In this document: one piece after another, positions 34,269 through 43,980 of the stretch
How the letters are laid out: each line of letters begins with the position of its first letter
Numbering within the stretch: position 1 is the first letter of the stretch
Assembly: GCF_001420915.1 (NCBI RefSeq)
Contig: NZ_CP013021.1
Coordinates: 4,352,601-4,416,600, forward strand
Length of the DNA stretch: 64,000 nucleotides
DNA from: Agarivorans gilvus
GTDB taxonomy: Bacteria; Pseudomonadota; Gammaproteobacteria; Enterobacterales; Celerinatantimonadaceae
Direction: 5' to 3'
Made by a program: the position numbers and the translations under genes
Notes under the pieces: generated by a model
The model's input: only the letters and a program-made list of their open reading frames with translations
Database searches by the model: none
Told to the model about the DNA's origin: nothing

Positions 34269-36878
34269 TTATTGTTTGAGAGCTTGTTCCAAAATCTGTT
34301 TAAGCTGTTGCTTTTGTTCTGGGCTTAGCTTTTCGCGTTCGCAATTACTAATGCTAAAGAAATCTTCAGCTTTTTCGCCAATAGTGGTGACTTTAGCGGC
34401 ATGAATTGCATAGTTGAACGACTGAAATACGGCGCTTATTCTAGCCAATAATCCCGGTTTATCCAACGCGACTACCTCGATCAAGGTGCGTTTACCTTTA
34501 GTTGGTAGGAACGAGACTCTGGGTTTAATAGAAAATTGCTGTACTTGTCTAGGAATGCGCCGCTGCTTAATATCAATTGGCGCAGCCACATGCAGTTTTG
34601 TGGCCAGTGTTTGCTGAAGTAACACGCCGCGTTCTGGCGATAATGGCTCTCCTTCATGATCGAGTACCACAAAGGTATCGAGCACAAAGCCGTCGCGACT
34701 GGACATGATTTGCGCATCATGAATATTAAGGTTCTTTTGATCGAGCTCGGCTGCCACGGAAGCGAAGAGGTGGGGAATATCCCGGCAATGTACAAATATT
34801 TCAGTACCGCCACGAGTCGCTCTACGGCTCACTAATACCAGTGGTTGGTCTTCACTATGGCCCCATAGGTTGTCACTGTGCCAAGCGATTTGCTGGGGAG
34901 TGTGGCGTAAGAAGTAATCGGCTCTAAAACGCTGCCATAAACCACGAATTTGCTCTTCCGAGTAACCTTTTAATTCGAGCCGCTCAATCGCCTTTTTCTG
35001 TTTATCGCGGATCATGCCACGCACATCAACGGGAGTTTCCAAGCCACGGCGCAGGGCTTTTTGTGTGGCATGGTAAAGTTCGCTAATTAGGGTTCGCTTC
35101 CAGCTATTCCAAGTATCGTCGTTAGTCGCGCAAATGTCGGCCACGGTTAAACATAACAACATGTCTAAGTGACGTTGGTCGCGAACCGTTTTCGCAAACT
35201 TGGTGATGACTTCCGGGTCGTAAATATCGCGGCGTTGTGCTGTTACCGACATCAATAAGTGGTGTTTTACCAACCAAGCAACGGTACGAGCCGAAGGGCT
35301 ACTAAAACCGTGAGCGAGACAAAACTCTTCAGCATCCACTGCGCCTAAGGTTGAGTGGTCGCCTTTGCGTCCTTTCGCTATGTCATGGAACACGGCGGCT
35401 AAGGTTAATAAGTCGGGACGTTCTAAGCGAGGATAGACCTGGCAACAAAGCGGGTGGGTTTCTTCGGTTTCTTTAAAGTTAAAAGAGTGGATTTTAGTGA
35501 TTAGACGATGGGTGTGCTCATCCACTGTAAAGGCGTGGAATAAATCAAATTGCATTTGCCCAACAATGCGACTCCATGCCGGAAAGTAAGTTGAAAGAAC
35601 CCCATAACGATGCATCAAGGTAAGGGGTAAGCCTGTTACATTAGGATGCTGAATGAGCCGTTTGAAGTGGCGGCGACATTCGGGAAGATCTTGCAGCCAG
35701 TGAGTGAGTCGACGACGGGCTTCGCGCAATTGACGTAGCGTAGCCGAATAGATACCAGTGATCTTGGGGTTTTCGGCAATATGTAGAAACATCACCAAAA
35801 TTTGTTCCGGCTGTTCTAAAAACAGCTGGGCATTGTTGGTGTCTATTAGGTTTCCACGCAGCATGAAGTGCTCGTCAACGGTTCGCACATCCATGGCGGT
35901 ATTACCTAGAATGGCTTCATCAAATAACTGCAACAGCATTTCGTTGAGTTCGGATATACGACGAACCGTTTGGAAAAAGTGCTTCATTAAGCGTTCGACT
36001 GGCGCATTATGCTCTCCGCTATAACCCAGAGACTGTGCCACTGCGAGTTGGCGATCAAATAATAGCCTATCATCGCTTTTGGTTAGATGAATGTGCAGAG
36101 CAAAACGAACTCGCCACAAAAAATCGCGGCAGTCTTGCAGTTCACGACACTCAGCAAGGGTTAAGAAGTTTTGTTTAGTCAGCTCTTCTAAATCACTGCT
36201 GCCGAAATGGCGGCCCGCTACCCAGCATACAGTTTGTATATCACGCAACCCACCAGGGTTGGCTTTAATGTCGGGTTCAAGTGAGTAGGCGTTACCTTTG
36301 TATTGGCGGTGGCGAGCTAATTGCTCTTCCTTTTTGGCGCGAAAGAATGCTTCACTAGGCCAGAAACTATCGGCGCAAACGGCGAGGCACAGCTTTTTAT
36401 AAAGTTGTTTGTCGCCATAGATTAATCGGCATTCCTGTAGGTTGGTGGCAATGGTGATATCTTGTAAGCCAAGTTCTAGGCATTCGTCTAGCGTGCGCAC
36501 GCTCTGACCTACATCTAAGCGGATATCCCATAACAAGGTGATAAAAGCCGATATTTTTTCTGCTACCGCCGGGGCAACTTGCTGCTGGCTGAGAATGAGA
36601 ATATCGATATCTGAGCGTGGATGTAGTTCTCCGCGACCATAACCACCCACGGCAAGCAGTGATAGCTCATCCTGCTCGGCTAAACCAAAATGTTGCCATA
36701 GCTCGGTTAAAAGGCGATCCATTTGTTGTGAGCGTAATTGCACTAGTTCTACAACATGCACCCCTAAATCAAACTGCTCGGCAAGATATTGCTGCAGTTG
36801 ATCGAGATATTGCTTGCAACAACTTACCGATATATCACTAATGCAAGGCACAGGCGGCGCTGCTACTGTCGTTTCCAT
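34269..36878 (-). CDS. glnD: Bifunctional PII uridylyltransferase/uridylyl-removing enzyme
   Basis: GlnD senses glutamine and modifies PII, setting nitrogen-control status and so NtrC phosphorylation. The 869 residues carry a nucleotidyltransferase domain with GGYGRGELHPRSDIDILIL (about residues 78-96) and the PII-UTase helical domain with NPGGLRDIQTVCW. An HD domain with AAVFHDIAKGRKGDHS follows. Two C-terminal ACT domains come last, TEIFVHCRDIPHLFASVAAE and TLIEVVALDKPGLLARISAV. All active-site motifs are intact. AGAGG precedes the ATG. It lies between map and dapD as in enterics. The NtrC-like sites at 6.7 kb would be one output of this pathway. Confidence 0.96.
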   Translation of the reverse strand: METTVAAPPVPCISDISVSCCKQYLDQLQQYLAEQFDLGVHVVELVQLRSQQMDRLLTELWQHFGLAEQDELSLLAVGGYGRGELHPRSDIDILILSQQQVAPAVAEKISAFITLLWDIRLDVGQSVRTLDECLELGLQDITIATNLQECRLIYGDKQLYKKLCLAVCADSFWPSEAFFRAKKEEQLARHRQYKGNAYSLEPDIKANPGGLRDIQTVCWVAGRHFGSSDLEELTKQNFLTLAECRELQDCRDFLWRVRFALHIHLTKSDDRLLFDRQLAVAQSLGYSGEHNAPVERLMKHFFQTVRRISELNEMLLQLFDEAILGNTAMDVRTVDEHFMLRGNLIDTNNAQLFLEQPEQILVMFLHIAENPKITGIYSATLRQLREARRRLTHWLQDLPECRRHFKRLIQHPNVTGLPLTLMHRYGVLSTYFPAWSRIVGQMQFDLFHAFTVDEHTHRLITKIHSFNFKETEETHPLCCQVYPRLERPDLLTLAAVFHDIAKGRKGDHSTLGAVDAEEFCLAHGFSSPSARTVAWLVKHHLLMSVTAQRRDIYDPEVITKFAKTVRDQRHLDMLLCLTVADICATNDDTWNSWKRTLISELYHATQKALRRGLETPVDVRGMIRDKQKKAIERLELKGYSEEQIRGLWQRFRADYFLRHTPQQIAWHSDNLWGHSEDQPLVLVSRRATRGGTEIFVHCRDIPHLFASVAAELDQKNLNIHDAQIMSSRDGFVLDTFVVLDHEGEPLSPERGVLLQQTLATKLHVAAPIDIKQRRIPRQVQQFSIKPRVSFLPTKGKRTLIEVVALDKPGLLARISAVFQSFNYAIHAAKVTTIGEKAEDFFSISNCEREKLSPEQKQQLKQILEQALKQ

Positions 36879-36903
36879 GACTAAACCTCTACAACCTTGC
36901 GAA

Positions 36904-37698
36904 TTAATTCTTGATAATACGTGGAAAATCTTCTTCGTTGCGTAAGGTTAAAACTTCAACGCCGTCATCGGTAACAAGCAAGGTATGTTCCCATTGGGCA
37001 GAGTTTTTTCCGTCATTGGTTCGAGCTGTCCAACCGTCCTTATCGTCGACCCAATTACCCTTTTTACCCTGGTTGATCATTGGCTCAATAGTAAAGCACA
37101 TGCCAGGTTTTAATACCGTGTGGTCACTATTGCGGTAATGCATAATTTGTGGCTCTTCATGGAAACCTTCACCGATGCCGTGACCACAGAAGTTATCGAC
37201 GATACCGTAACGGTAATTGCCTTTTTTGAGATACTTCTGAATGGCATTGCCAATATCAGACACTTTATTCCCGGGTTTCACTGCTTTAATACCTTGATAC
37301 AGTGCTTGTTGAGTTACTCTGCATAGTAGTTTGTCGGCTGGGCTGGTGTTACCTAAGAGGAACATTTTAGAGGTATCACCATGATAACCATCTTTGATAA
37401 CGGTAATATCAATATTCAATACATCACCGTCCTGAAGAATATGGGTTGGTGAAGGAATGCCGTGACAGACTACATCGTTGACTGAAGTACAAATGGATTT
37501 AGGAAAGCCATGGTAGTTTAGTGGGGCCGGAATGGCACCTTGTTGTTCAACGATGTAATCGTGACAACGTTTATCTAACTCTTCAGTGCTGACCCCCACT
37601 TTTACAAACGGTGCGATCATTTCTAATACATCAGCGGCCAAACGGCCTGCAATGCGCATTTTTTCAATTTGTTCTGGGGTTTTTATTACTATGCTCAT
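36904..37698 (-). CDS. map: Methionine aminopeptidase type I
   Basis: Map removes N-terminal methionine from new proteins. The 264-residue length is right for type Ia. All five metal ligands are visible: Asp in LNIDITVI, Asp in YHGDTSKMF, His in FCGHGIGEGF, Glu in CFTIEPMI and Glu in SAQWEHTLLV. It is divergent from rpsB, an arrangement conserved across gammaproteobacteria. It starts at the ATG at 37698 without a strong Shine-Dalgarno. Confidence 0.96.
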   Translation of the reverse strand: MSIVIKTPEQIEKMRIAGRLAADVLEMIAPFVKVGVSTEELDKRCHDYIVEQQGAIPAPLNYHGFPKSICTSVNDVVCHGIPSPTHILQDGDVLNIDITVIKDGYHGDTSKMFLLGNTSPADKLLCRVTQQALYQGIKAVKPGNKVSDIGNAIQKYLKKGNYRYGIVDNFCGHGIGEGFHEEPQIMHYRNSDHTVLKPGMCFTIEPMINQGKKGNWVDDKDGWTARTNDGKNSAQWEHTLLVTDDGVEVLTLRNEEDFPRIIKN

Positions 37699-37804
37699 GA
37701 GTTTAAAATAGTTGAGTGCTTACCGTGGTTTTGCCGCTAGTTTACCGTAAGCCAGAGGTGAGTTGTAGTAGCTAGAAAAATTAACGAAATAGCGAGGCTT
37801 TTCT

Positions 37805-37832
37805 TTAACATTTAAGCTATTTGTGGTATAAA
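37805..37832 (+). promoter_or_regulatory. rpsB-tsf promoter with GC-rich discriminator
   Basis: TTAACA (37805-37810) and TATAAA (37827-37832) are 16 bases apart and followed by AGCGCGCC, the discriminator type of stringently controlled ribosomal promoters. The start near 37840 gives a leader of about 165 bases, as in E. coli rpsB. Confidence 0.65.
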
Positions 37833-37929
37833 GCGCGCCGTAGGTTATTACTGGGTTTTTAGAACGCTGTTGATACCTATGTAAACTAAATATCTTTATT
37901 TTAAACACACACACACATCGACACGTTTT

Positions 37930-38000
37930 CCGGGGTGCTGAATCACTGATTTGGTCGGTAAAATGGGATGTGTGGAGGCCTAACCCCAATTGAGGAAATT
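37930..38000 (+). promoter_or_regulatory. rpsB leader, S2 autoregulatory RNA element
   Basis: The leader holds GGGGTGCTG (37932-37940) and TGTGGAGGCCTAACCCC (37971-37987), which match the conserved elements of the E. coli rpsB leader bound by S2. GGGGT and ACCCC can pair. It should let excess S2 repress rpsB and tsf translation. Confidence 0.75.
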
Positions 38001-38003
38001 ATA

Positions 38004-38738
38004 ATGGCAAACGTTTCAATGCGCGATATGCTTCAAGCAGGCGTACACTTCGGTCACCAAACTCGTTACTGGAACCCAAAAATGAAGCCTTTCATTTTTG
38101 GCGCTCGTAATAAAGTTCATATCATTAACTTAGAAAAAACTGTACCAATGTTCAATGATGCAATGGCTGTTCTTAAGAAAGTTGCATCTAAGAAAGGTAA
38201 AGTTTTATTTGTTGGTACTAAGCGTGCTGCGGGTGACACAGTTAAAGCTGAAGCACTTCGTTCTGATCAATTCTACGTTAACCACCGCTGGTTGGGTGGT
38301 ATGTTGACTAACTGGAAAACAGTTCGTCAATCTATCAAGCGTCTAAAAGATCTTGAAGCTCAAAGCCAAGACGGTACTTTTGACAAGCTAACCAAGAAAG
38401 AAGCGCTTATGCGTACTCGTGAAATGGAAAAGCTTGAGAAAAGCCTTGGCGGTATCAAAAACATGGGCGGTCTACCAGACGTATTGTTTGTTATTGACGC
38501 TGAACACGAGCACATCGCGATTCGCGAAGCAAACAACCTAGGTATTCCTGTTGTTTCTGTAGTTGATACTAACTCTTCACCAGACGGTGTTGATTACATC
38601 ATTCCTGGTAATGACGATGCTATCCGTGCAATCAAATTGTACCTAGGCGCAGCTGCTGATACAGTTATCGAAGGTCGTCAAGACGACATCGTTGTACAAG
38701 CTGAAGAAGATGGTTTCGTAGAGGAAGCGGCTGAGTAA
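38004..38738 (+). CDS. rpsB: 30S ribosomal protein S2
   Basis: A 244-residue S2 with the family's opening [20 protein letters not shown] and the block [20 protein letters not shown]. The second S2 signature reads [20 protein letters not shown], and an acidic tail ends the protein. S2 sits on the 30S body and is needed for S1 binding. Although the frame is open upstream from 37968, the ATG at 38004 with TGAGGAAA fits the family, and the upstream codons belong to the S2 leader. Codon use is of the highly expressed type. tsf follows after an attenuator-like hairpin. Confidence 0.98.
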   Translation: MANVSMRDMLQAGVHFGHQTRYWNPKMKPFIFGARNKVHIINLEKTVPMFNDAMAVLKKVASKKGKVLFVGTKRAAGDTVKAEALRSDQFYVNHRWLGGMLTNWKTVRQSIKRLKDLEAQSQDGTFDKLTKKEALMRTREMEKLEKSLGGIKNMGGLPDVLFVIDAEHEHIAIREANNLGIPVVSVVDTNSSPDGVDYIIPGNDDAIRAIKLYLGAAADTVIEGRQDDIVVQAEEDGFVEEAAE

Positions 38739-38777
38739 TTAGTGCCTTTGCACTATACTGAGAAGCTTGATGATTAG

Positions 38778-38799
38778 CAGGGGACAAGCTTGTCCCCTG
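38778..38799 (+). terminator. rpsB-tsf attenuator hairpin
   Basis: A GC-rich 9-bp stem (38778-38786 with 38791-38799) with an AGCT loop is followed by a weak T-tract, AGTTTTATC. A partial terminator here, as in E. coli, would set the S2 to EF-Ts ratio. Confidence 0.7.
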
Positions 38800-38833
38800 A
38801 GTTTTATCCGATAAATAGTCGAGGATCAAACAA

Positions 38834-39682
38834 ATGGCAATTACTGCTGCCCTAGTGAAAGAACTGCGCGAACGTACTGGCGCAGGCATGATGGATTGTA
38901 AAAAAGCGTTGACTGAAACTGATGGTGACATCGAGTTGGCGATTGAAAACATGCGTAAAAGCGGTGCTGCTAAAGCGGCTAAGAAAGCTGGTAATATCGC
39001 TGCTGAAGGCGCAATTATCATCAAAGAAGGTGCTGGTTTTGCAGCCCTATTAGAAGTTAACTGTCAAACTGACTTCGTTGCTAAAGATGCAAGCTTTACT
39101 GCATTTGCCAATAAAGTTGCAGAAGCTGCCGCTGCTGAAAAAACTGACATCGAAACTTTGAAAGCCAACTTCGAAGAAGAGCGTGTTCAACTAGTTGCTA
39201 AAATTGGTGAAAATATCTCTATTCGTCGCGTTGAATACTTAGATGGTGCTTCTATTGCATCTTACCGTCACGGTGAGCGTATTGGTGTTGCCGTAACTGG
39301 TGACGCTGATGCTGAAACACTTAAGCATGTAGCAATGCACGTAGCGGCCTCTAAGCCTGAGTTTTTATCTCCTGAAGACGTACCAGCTGACGTTGTAGAA
39401 AAAGAGAAAAAACTACAGATCGAAATCGCTATGAACGAAGGCAAGCCTGCTGAAATCGCTGAGAAAATGGTGACTGGCCGTATGAAGAAATTCACCGGTG
39501 AGATCTCATTGACTGGTCAACCTTTCATCATGGAGCCGAAGAAAACTGTAGGCGCTATGCTAAAAGAGAAAGGCGCTTCAGTTGCTGGATTCATTCGCCT
39601 AGAAGTGGGTGAAGGTATCGAGAAAAAAGAAGAAGATTTTGCTGCTGAAGTAGCCGCACAAATCGCTGCAGCTAAAAAGTAA
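38834..39682 (+). CDS. tsf: Translation elongation factor Ts
   Basis: EF-Ts is the nucleotide exchange factor for EF-Tu. At 282 residues it matches E. coli (283). The N-terminal [20 protein letters not shown] and KKAL, the core [14 protein letters not shown] with the conserved TDFVA loop, and the C-terminal [20 protein letters not shown] are typical. Strong codon bias suits abundant expression. It is second in rpsB-tsf. Confidence 0.98.
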   Translation: MAITAALVKELRERTGAGMMDCKKALTETDGDIELAIENMRKSGAAKAAKKAGNIAAEGAIIIKEGAGFAALLEVNCQTDFVAKDASFTAFANKVAEAAAAEKTDIETLKANFEEERVQLVAKIGENISIRRVEYLDGASIASYRHGERIGVAVTGDADAETLKHVAMHVAASKPEFLSPEDVPADVVEKEKKLQIEIAMNEGKPAEIAEKMVTGRMKKFTGEISLTGQPFIMEPKKTVGAMLKEKGASVAGFIRLEVGEGIEKKEEDFAAEVAAQIAAAKK

Positions 39683-39696
39683 TTTTAGTTGTTATA

Positions 39697-39723
39697 AAGG
39701 TTGCGGTATCATGCCGCAACCTT
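39697..39723 (+). terminator. Terminator between tsf and pyrH
   Basis: A 10-bp GC-rich stem (39697-39706 with 39714-39723) with a 7-base loop follows tsf by about 15 bases. The T-tail is short. Confidence 0.7.
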
Positions 39724-39757
39724 CTTGAATTCTTACTATTGAGAGAACATCATTGCT

Positions 39758-40507
39758 ATGAGCACCAATCCTAAACCTGCATATCGTCGCATTCTTTTAA
39801 AACTTTCAGGTGAAGCCCTCATGGGTGACGAAGGTTTTGGTATTGACCCTAAAGTATTAGACCGCATGGCTCTAGAAATTAAAGAGTTGGTAGAACTAGG
39901 GATCCAAGTTGGCTTAGTTATTGGTGGTGGTAACTTGTTTCGTGGTGAGGGCCTAGCTAAAGCAGGTATGAATCGCGTAGTGGGCGACCACATGGGGATG
40001 TTAGCGACCGTAATGAACGGTTTGGCTATGCGTGATGCGCTGCATCGAAATTTTGTTAACGCGCGTTTGATGTCGGCAATTGAATTGAATGGCGTATGTG
40101 ATTCTTATAATTGGGCTGATGCCATTAGCAACTTAAAAGCTGGTAAAGTGGTTATCTTCTCCGCTGGTACTGGGAATCCGTTTTTTACAACTGATTCAGC
40201 CGCTTGTTTACGCGGTATTGAGATTGAAGCCGAAGCGGTATTAAAAGGCACTAAAGTAGACGGCGTATATACCGCTGACCCAGTAAAAGATCCAGCTGCC
40301 ACATTATACCGTGAGCTTGATTATCAAGAAGTATTAGAAAAAGAATTAAAAGTGATGGATTTAGCGGCCTTCACCTTGGCTCGTGACCATAGCCTGCCTA
40401 TTCGTGTATTTAACATGAACAAACCGGGTAGCCTAAAAAATGTAGTAATGGGCGTGGATGAAGGCACTACTATTCATCATTTATCGAATAAAACAGAAAC
40501 AGAGTAG
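39758..40507 (+). CDS. pyrH: UMP kinase
   Basis: PyrH phosphorylates UMP to UDP and belongs to the amino-acid-kinase fold. Features in the 249 residues are [33 protein letters not shown], the UMP-binding region around [20 protein letters not shown], and [20 protein letters not shown] with the ATP site after it. The C-terminus is a few residues longer than in E. coli (241). frr follows 11 bases on. Confidence 0.97.
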   Translation: MSTNPKPAYRRILLKLSGEALMGDEGFGIDPKVLDRMALEIKELVELGIQVGLVIGGGNLFRGEGLAKAGMNRVVGDHMGMLATVMNGLAMRDALHRNFVNARLMSAIELNGVCDSYNWADAISNLKAGKVVIFSAGTGNPFFTTDSAACLRGIEIEAEAVLKGTKVDGVYTADPVKDPAATLYRELDYQEVLEKELKVMDLAAFTLARDHSLPIRVFNMNKPGSLKNVVMGVDEGTTIHHLSNKTETE

Positions 40508-40518
40508 GGATAGTTATC

Positions 40519-41076
40519 GTGATAAACGAAATCAAACAAGATGCTCAAATACGCATGGGCAAAAGCATTGAGTCTTTAAAAACTCAAATGTCAAAAGTTC
40601 GTACTGGACGTGCTCACACCAGTTTATTAGACGGGATTATGGTACCGTATTACGGTGTTGATACCCCTTTAAAACAAGTGGGTAATGTCTCTACAGAAGA
40701 TTCTAGAACCTTAACGGTTACCGTTTTTGATGCTAGTTTAATTAGTGCTGTTGAAAAGGCGATTATGAGCTCTGATCTAGGCTTAAATCCGTCTTCTGCT
40801 GGTACTCTTATTCGCATTCCTTTACCGATGCTAACCGAAGAGCGTCGTCGTGATCTAATTAAGATTGTTCGTGCAGAAGCTGAGCAAGCGCGTGTGGCTA
40901 TCCGCAATATTCGTCGTGATGCCAACGGTGACGTAAAAGAGTTGCTTAAAGAAAAAGAAATCGGCGAAGATGACGAACGTCGCGCGCAGGATGATATTCA
41001 AAAAATCACTGATGCAGCTGTAAAGCAAGTTGATGAGGCTTTAGCCGCTAAAGAAGCTGAGTTGCTTGAAGTTTAA
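40519..41076 (+). CDS. frr: Ribosome recycling factor
   Basis: RRF splits post-termination ribosomes with EF-G. The 185-residue protein fits the family exactly: [36 protein letters not shown], the two-domain hinge, and the [20 protein letters not shown] coiled helix. The start is a GTG, chosen because translation from it aligns with residue 1 of E. coli RRF and there is no nearby ATG. Confidence 0.97.
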   Translation: MINEIKQDAQIRMGKSIESLKTQMSKVRTGRAHTSLLDGIMVPYYGVDTPLKQVGNVSTEDSRTLTVTVFDASLISAVEKAIMSSDLGLNPSSAGTLIRIPLPMLTEERRRDLIKIVRAEAEQARVAIRNIRRDANGDVKELLKEKEIGEDDERRAQDDIQKITDAAVKQVDEALAAKEAELLEV

Positions 41077-41099
41077 GCAAAGAATATGTTTAAGAATAG

Positions 41100-41126
41100 C
41101 CGTGTCTTGTTACACGGTTTTTTTTT
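41100..41126 (+). terminator. Terminator between frr and uppS
   Basis: A short 6-bp stem (41100-41105 with 41112-41117) followed by nine T. The stem is weak but the U-tract is strong. Confidence 0.75.
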
Positions 41127-41145
41127 GTAAGTACGAGTAGTGAAT

Positions 41146-41937
41146 ATGACCTTACCCGAAGCACAGCAAGCGGCTGTTAAAGAAGCGATGCCTAAACACG
41201 TTGCCATTATTATGGATGGTAATGGGCGTTGGGCTCAGCAACGCGGTAAATTGCGGATGTTTGGCCATCAAGCTGGGGTTAAGTCAGTAAGAAGAGCAGT
41301 AAGCTTTGCCACCCAAGTTGGAATTCAATCGTTAACTTTATTTGCTTTTAGTAGTGAAAATTGGCGCCGTCCTGAAGAAGAAGTGTCAAGCTTAATGAAT
41401 TTGTTTTTGACAGTTTTGCAACGTGAAGTGAAAAAACTAAAAAACAATAATGTACAACTGCGAATTATTGGAGATACTTCTCGTTTTAGTGAGAAACTAC
41501 AGCAACGCATTGCCGTCGCTCAACAAGAAACCGCAGACAATACCGGTTTAGTGCTGAATATCGCTGCTAACTACGGCGGTCGATGGGATATGCTTAATGC
41601 ATGCCAACAGCTGTGTCGCCAAGTTAAGTCGGGAGCGCTTGATGAGCAACAGATTACTGAGCAAGATATTTCGACGTTAATGGAAGAGAATACTGTAGGA
41701 GATGTCGATTTGTTGATCCGCACCGGTGGCGATCATCGAATCAGTAATTTTTTATTGTGGCAAACAGCGTATGCAGAGTTCTATTTTAGCGATGTGCTGT
41801 GGCCAGATTTTGACGATGATGCTTTTGGCAAAGCCATTGCGGCATTTGTTAGCCGCGAGCGTCGTTTTGGCTGTACCGGTGAACAGGTACAAGCTTTATT
41901 AAATAATAATCAACAGAATGAGGACCATTTTGCTTAA
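41146..41937 (+). CDS. uppS: Undecaprenyl diphosphate synthase (cis-prenyltransferase)
   Basis: UppS builds C55 undecaprenyl diphosphate, the carrier for peptidoglycan and O-antigen. The 263-residue protein has [17 protein letters not shown] with the catalytic Asp, [16 protein letters not shown], and the C-terminal [20 protein letters not shown] with substrate and Mg2+ residues. One oddity is RTGGDHR, where nearly all relatives have RTGGEHR, a conservative change near the diphosphate site. A GTG at 41140 could also start. cdsA follows with an overlap. Confidence 0.95.
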   Translation: MTLPEAQQAAVKEAMPKHVAIIMDGNGRWAQQRGKLRMFGHQAGVKSVRRAVSFATQVGIQSLTLFAFSSENWRRPEEEVSSLMNLFLTVLQREVKKLKNNNVQLRIIGDTSRFSEKLQQRIAVAQQETADNTGLVLNIAANYGGRWDMLNACQQLCRQVKSGALDEQQITEQDISTLMEENTVGDVDLLIRTGGDHRISNFLLWQTAYAEFYFSDVLWPDFDDDAFGKAIAAFVSRERRFGCTGEQVQALLNNNQQNEDHFA

Positions 41938-42772
41938 GCAAAGAGTGTTAACTGCCCTTATACTGGCACCTTTGGCCCTCGCGGCTATTTTCATGCTGCC
42001 TCTGCCAGGCTTAGCCCTGGCTTTAGCTTTAGTCCTAGTGCTGGCCGCTCGGGAGTGGGCTCGGGTTGTTTCCGAGCTTAATTCTAAGCGGGTTGGTTTT
42101 TTGTTGGTATTTGCGCTTAGTTTTGGTCTTAGTTTCTGGTTAATGCCATTGCAAGGACTGGCCAGCTCAGCGGTATTTAGCGTAGTTGTTGGTATAGCTG
42201 CATGTGCATGGGGCGGCAGTATTTACTTGTTAGCGACTTATCCCAATGCTGCTCGCTTTTGGCATAACAGTAGCTTGTTTAAACTGATTGTTGGCCTGGT
42301 GGTATTACTGCCATTTTTTTGGTCATTAATTTTCTTACGTGCTATTGACCCTGACCATCCTAGTGTTGGCGGGGCCTGGGTGCTCTATGTACTGCTGTTA
42401 GTATGGGCTGCTGATAGTGGTGCTTATTTTGCGGGTAGACGTTTTGGGCGGCATAAGTTGGCGAAAAATGTCAGCCCGAAAAAAACTATCGAAGGTTTGC
42501 TTGGGGGCTTTTGTGTGGCCGCCTTAGTGACTGTTGGTGCTTTCTTGTTTATGCCTATTGCTCTAGGTAAAGAGTGGGTGCTTATCGTTGCCAGCGTATT
42601 TACTGTTTTAGCCTCAGTAGTCGGGGATTTAGTTGAAAGTATGTTTAAGCGACAAGCCGGAATTAAGGATAGCGGTACTCTGTTACCCGGTCACGGTGGC
42701 TTGTTGGACCGTATTGATAGTCTGACTGCTGCTATGCCTGTATTTGCTTTTTTCTACCTTCATTGGATGTAA
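41930..42772 (+). CDS. cdsA: Phosphatidate cytidylyltransferase
   Basis: CdsA makes CDP-diacylglycerol for all phospholipids. It is an integral membrane protein with eight or so spans and the C-terminal signature [20 protein letters not shown] followed by GLLDRIDS. I chose TTG at 41930 because [15 protein letters not shown] then aligns with the E. coli start and GAGGA lies five bases before it. The ATG at 41918 would add four residues and has no clear ribosome site. It overlaps the end of uppS by 8 bases and precedes dxr by 6. Confidence 0.95.
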   Translation: MLKQRVLTALILAPLALAAIFMLPLPGLALALALVLVLAAREWARVVSELNSKRVGFLLVFALSFGLSFWLMPLQGLASSAVFSVVVGIAACAWGGSIYLLATYPNAARFWHNSSLFKLIVGLVVLLPFFWSLIFLRAIDPDHPSVGGAWVLYVLLLVWAADSGAYFAGRRFGRHKLAKNVSPKKTIEGLLGGFCVAALVTVGAFLFMPIALGKEWVLIVASVFTVLASVVGDLVESMFKRQAGIKDSGTLLPGHGGLLDRIDSLTAAMPVFAFFYLHWM

Positions 42773-42778
42773 AGCATT

Positions 42779-43980
42779 ATGAGTAGGCAAGTGCTTATAC
42801 TTGGCGCTACAGGTTCGATTGGCGCCAGTACCTTAAAAGTATTACGCAATAATCCTGAAGCTTATGATTTATATGGTGTCACGGGAGCTCGTAACGTCGC
42901 AGCCATGCTGGATATTTGTCGAGAGTTTTCACCGCAATATGCTGTAATGGCCGACCCTGCCAGTAATATGGCCTTAATGGATGCTTTGCGCAACGAGCAA
43001 TTAAGCACCGAAGTTCTTGCTGGAGAACAAGCGATTGCTGAGTTAGCCAAAGCCGAAGCTGTAGACTTGGTGATGGCGGCTATTGTTGGAGCCGCGGGGT
43101 TGCTACCTACTTTGGCAGCTGTTGAAGCGGGTAAAACGGTATTGCTGGCTAACAAAGAAGCGTTGGTGATGAGTGGGGCCATCTTCATGGATGCTGCCGC
43201 TCGCAGCGGTGCACAAATTTTACCGGTTGATAGTGAACACAACGCTATTTTTCAATGTATGCCGCAAGCAATACAGCAGGCTCTTGGGCATTGTGATTTG
43301 CAACAAGCGGGAGTTAGCAAAATACTGTTGACGGGTTCAGGCGGGCCGTTTCGTTATCATTCTATTGATGCTTTACCTGTGGTAAGCCCCGCAGAGGCAT
43401 GCGCTCACCCTAATTGGTCTATGGGACAAAAGATTTCGGTTGATTCTGCCACCATGATGAATAAGGGGCTGGAGTATATTGAGGCGAAACGCTTATTTAA
43501 TACTCAGCCAAAACAAATTGAGGTGATTATTCACCCGCAGTCAATTATTCACTCAATGGTACAGTATTGTGACGGGTCGGTGCTGGCGCAGATGGGGCAA
43601 CCAGATATGGCTACGCCGATTGCTCATGTTATGGCTTATCCGCAAAGAATTACGTCTGGGGTAGAGCCGCTGGACTTTTTTAGTCTCGGTGAATTGAGTT
43701 TTATCCCCCTGATTTTTCCCGCTACCCTTGTCTTAAGCTAGCCATTGATGCCTGTTATGATAGCCAAACCGCCACAACCTGTTTAAATGCGGCTAATGAA
43801 ATCGCCGTGGCGGCTTTTCTTGCCGGACGAATAAAGTTTACTCAAATTGCTCAAGTTGTCGCCGCTTGTTTAGATGGGCTGGATTATCTTGGCTCGGAAA
43901 CTGAACTTTCGGTATTGCTCGAGGTCGACCAAAGAGCTCGAGTTCAAGCTAGCGCAGTAGTTAAGAGGATCTGTGGATGA
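42779..43980 (+). CDS. dxr: 1-deoxy-D-xylulose 5-phosphate reductoisomerase; frameshifted as read
   Basis: Dxr makes MEP from DXP, the committed step of isoprenoid synthesis. The first frame gives 320 residues with the NADPH motif [24 protein letters not shown], the metal and substrate site [10 protein letters not shown], and [14 protein letters not shown]. It then ends in a non-homologous tail. The true C-terminus, [20 protein letters not shown] then [13 protein letters not shown], continues in another frame. The shift maps to a C5 run at 43705-43709; one more C gives [12 protein letters not shown] and a normal 400-residue enzyme. The enzyme is essential in bacteria with only the MEP pathway, so a sequence error is most likely. 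Its stop overlaps the rseP start (ATGA). Confidence 0.9.

Noticed and set aside
37904..37917. Short AC dinucleotide repeat in the rpsB leader
   Set aside because: Only about seven units; possible phase-variable repeat considered but it is in a leader with no coding effect and is too short.
37968..38003. N-terminal extension of rpsB
   Set aside because: The extra codons fall in the S2 leader and the ATG at 38004 has the proper ribosome site and family N-terminus.
43705..43709. Programmed ribosomal frameshift in dxr
   Set aside because: No known slippery heptamer or stimulating structure was recognised, and similar single-base losses occur in five other unrelated genes of the window.
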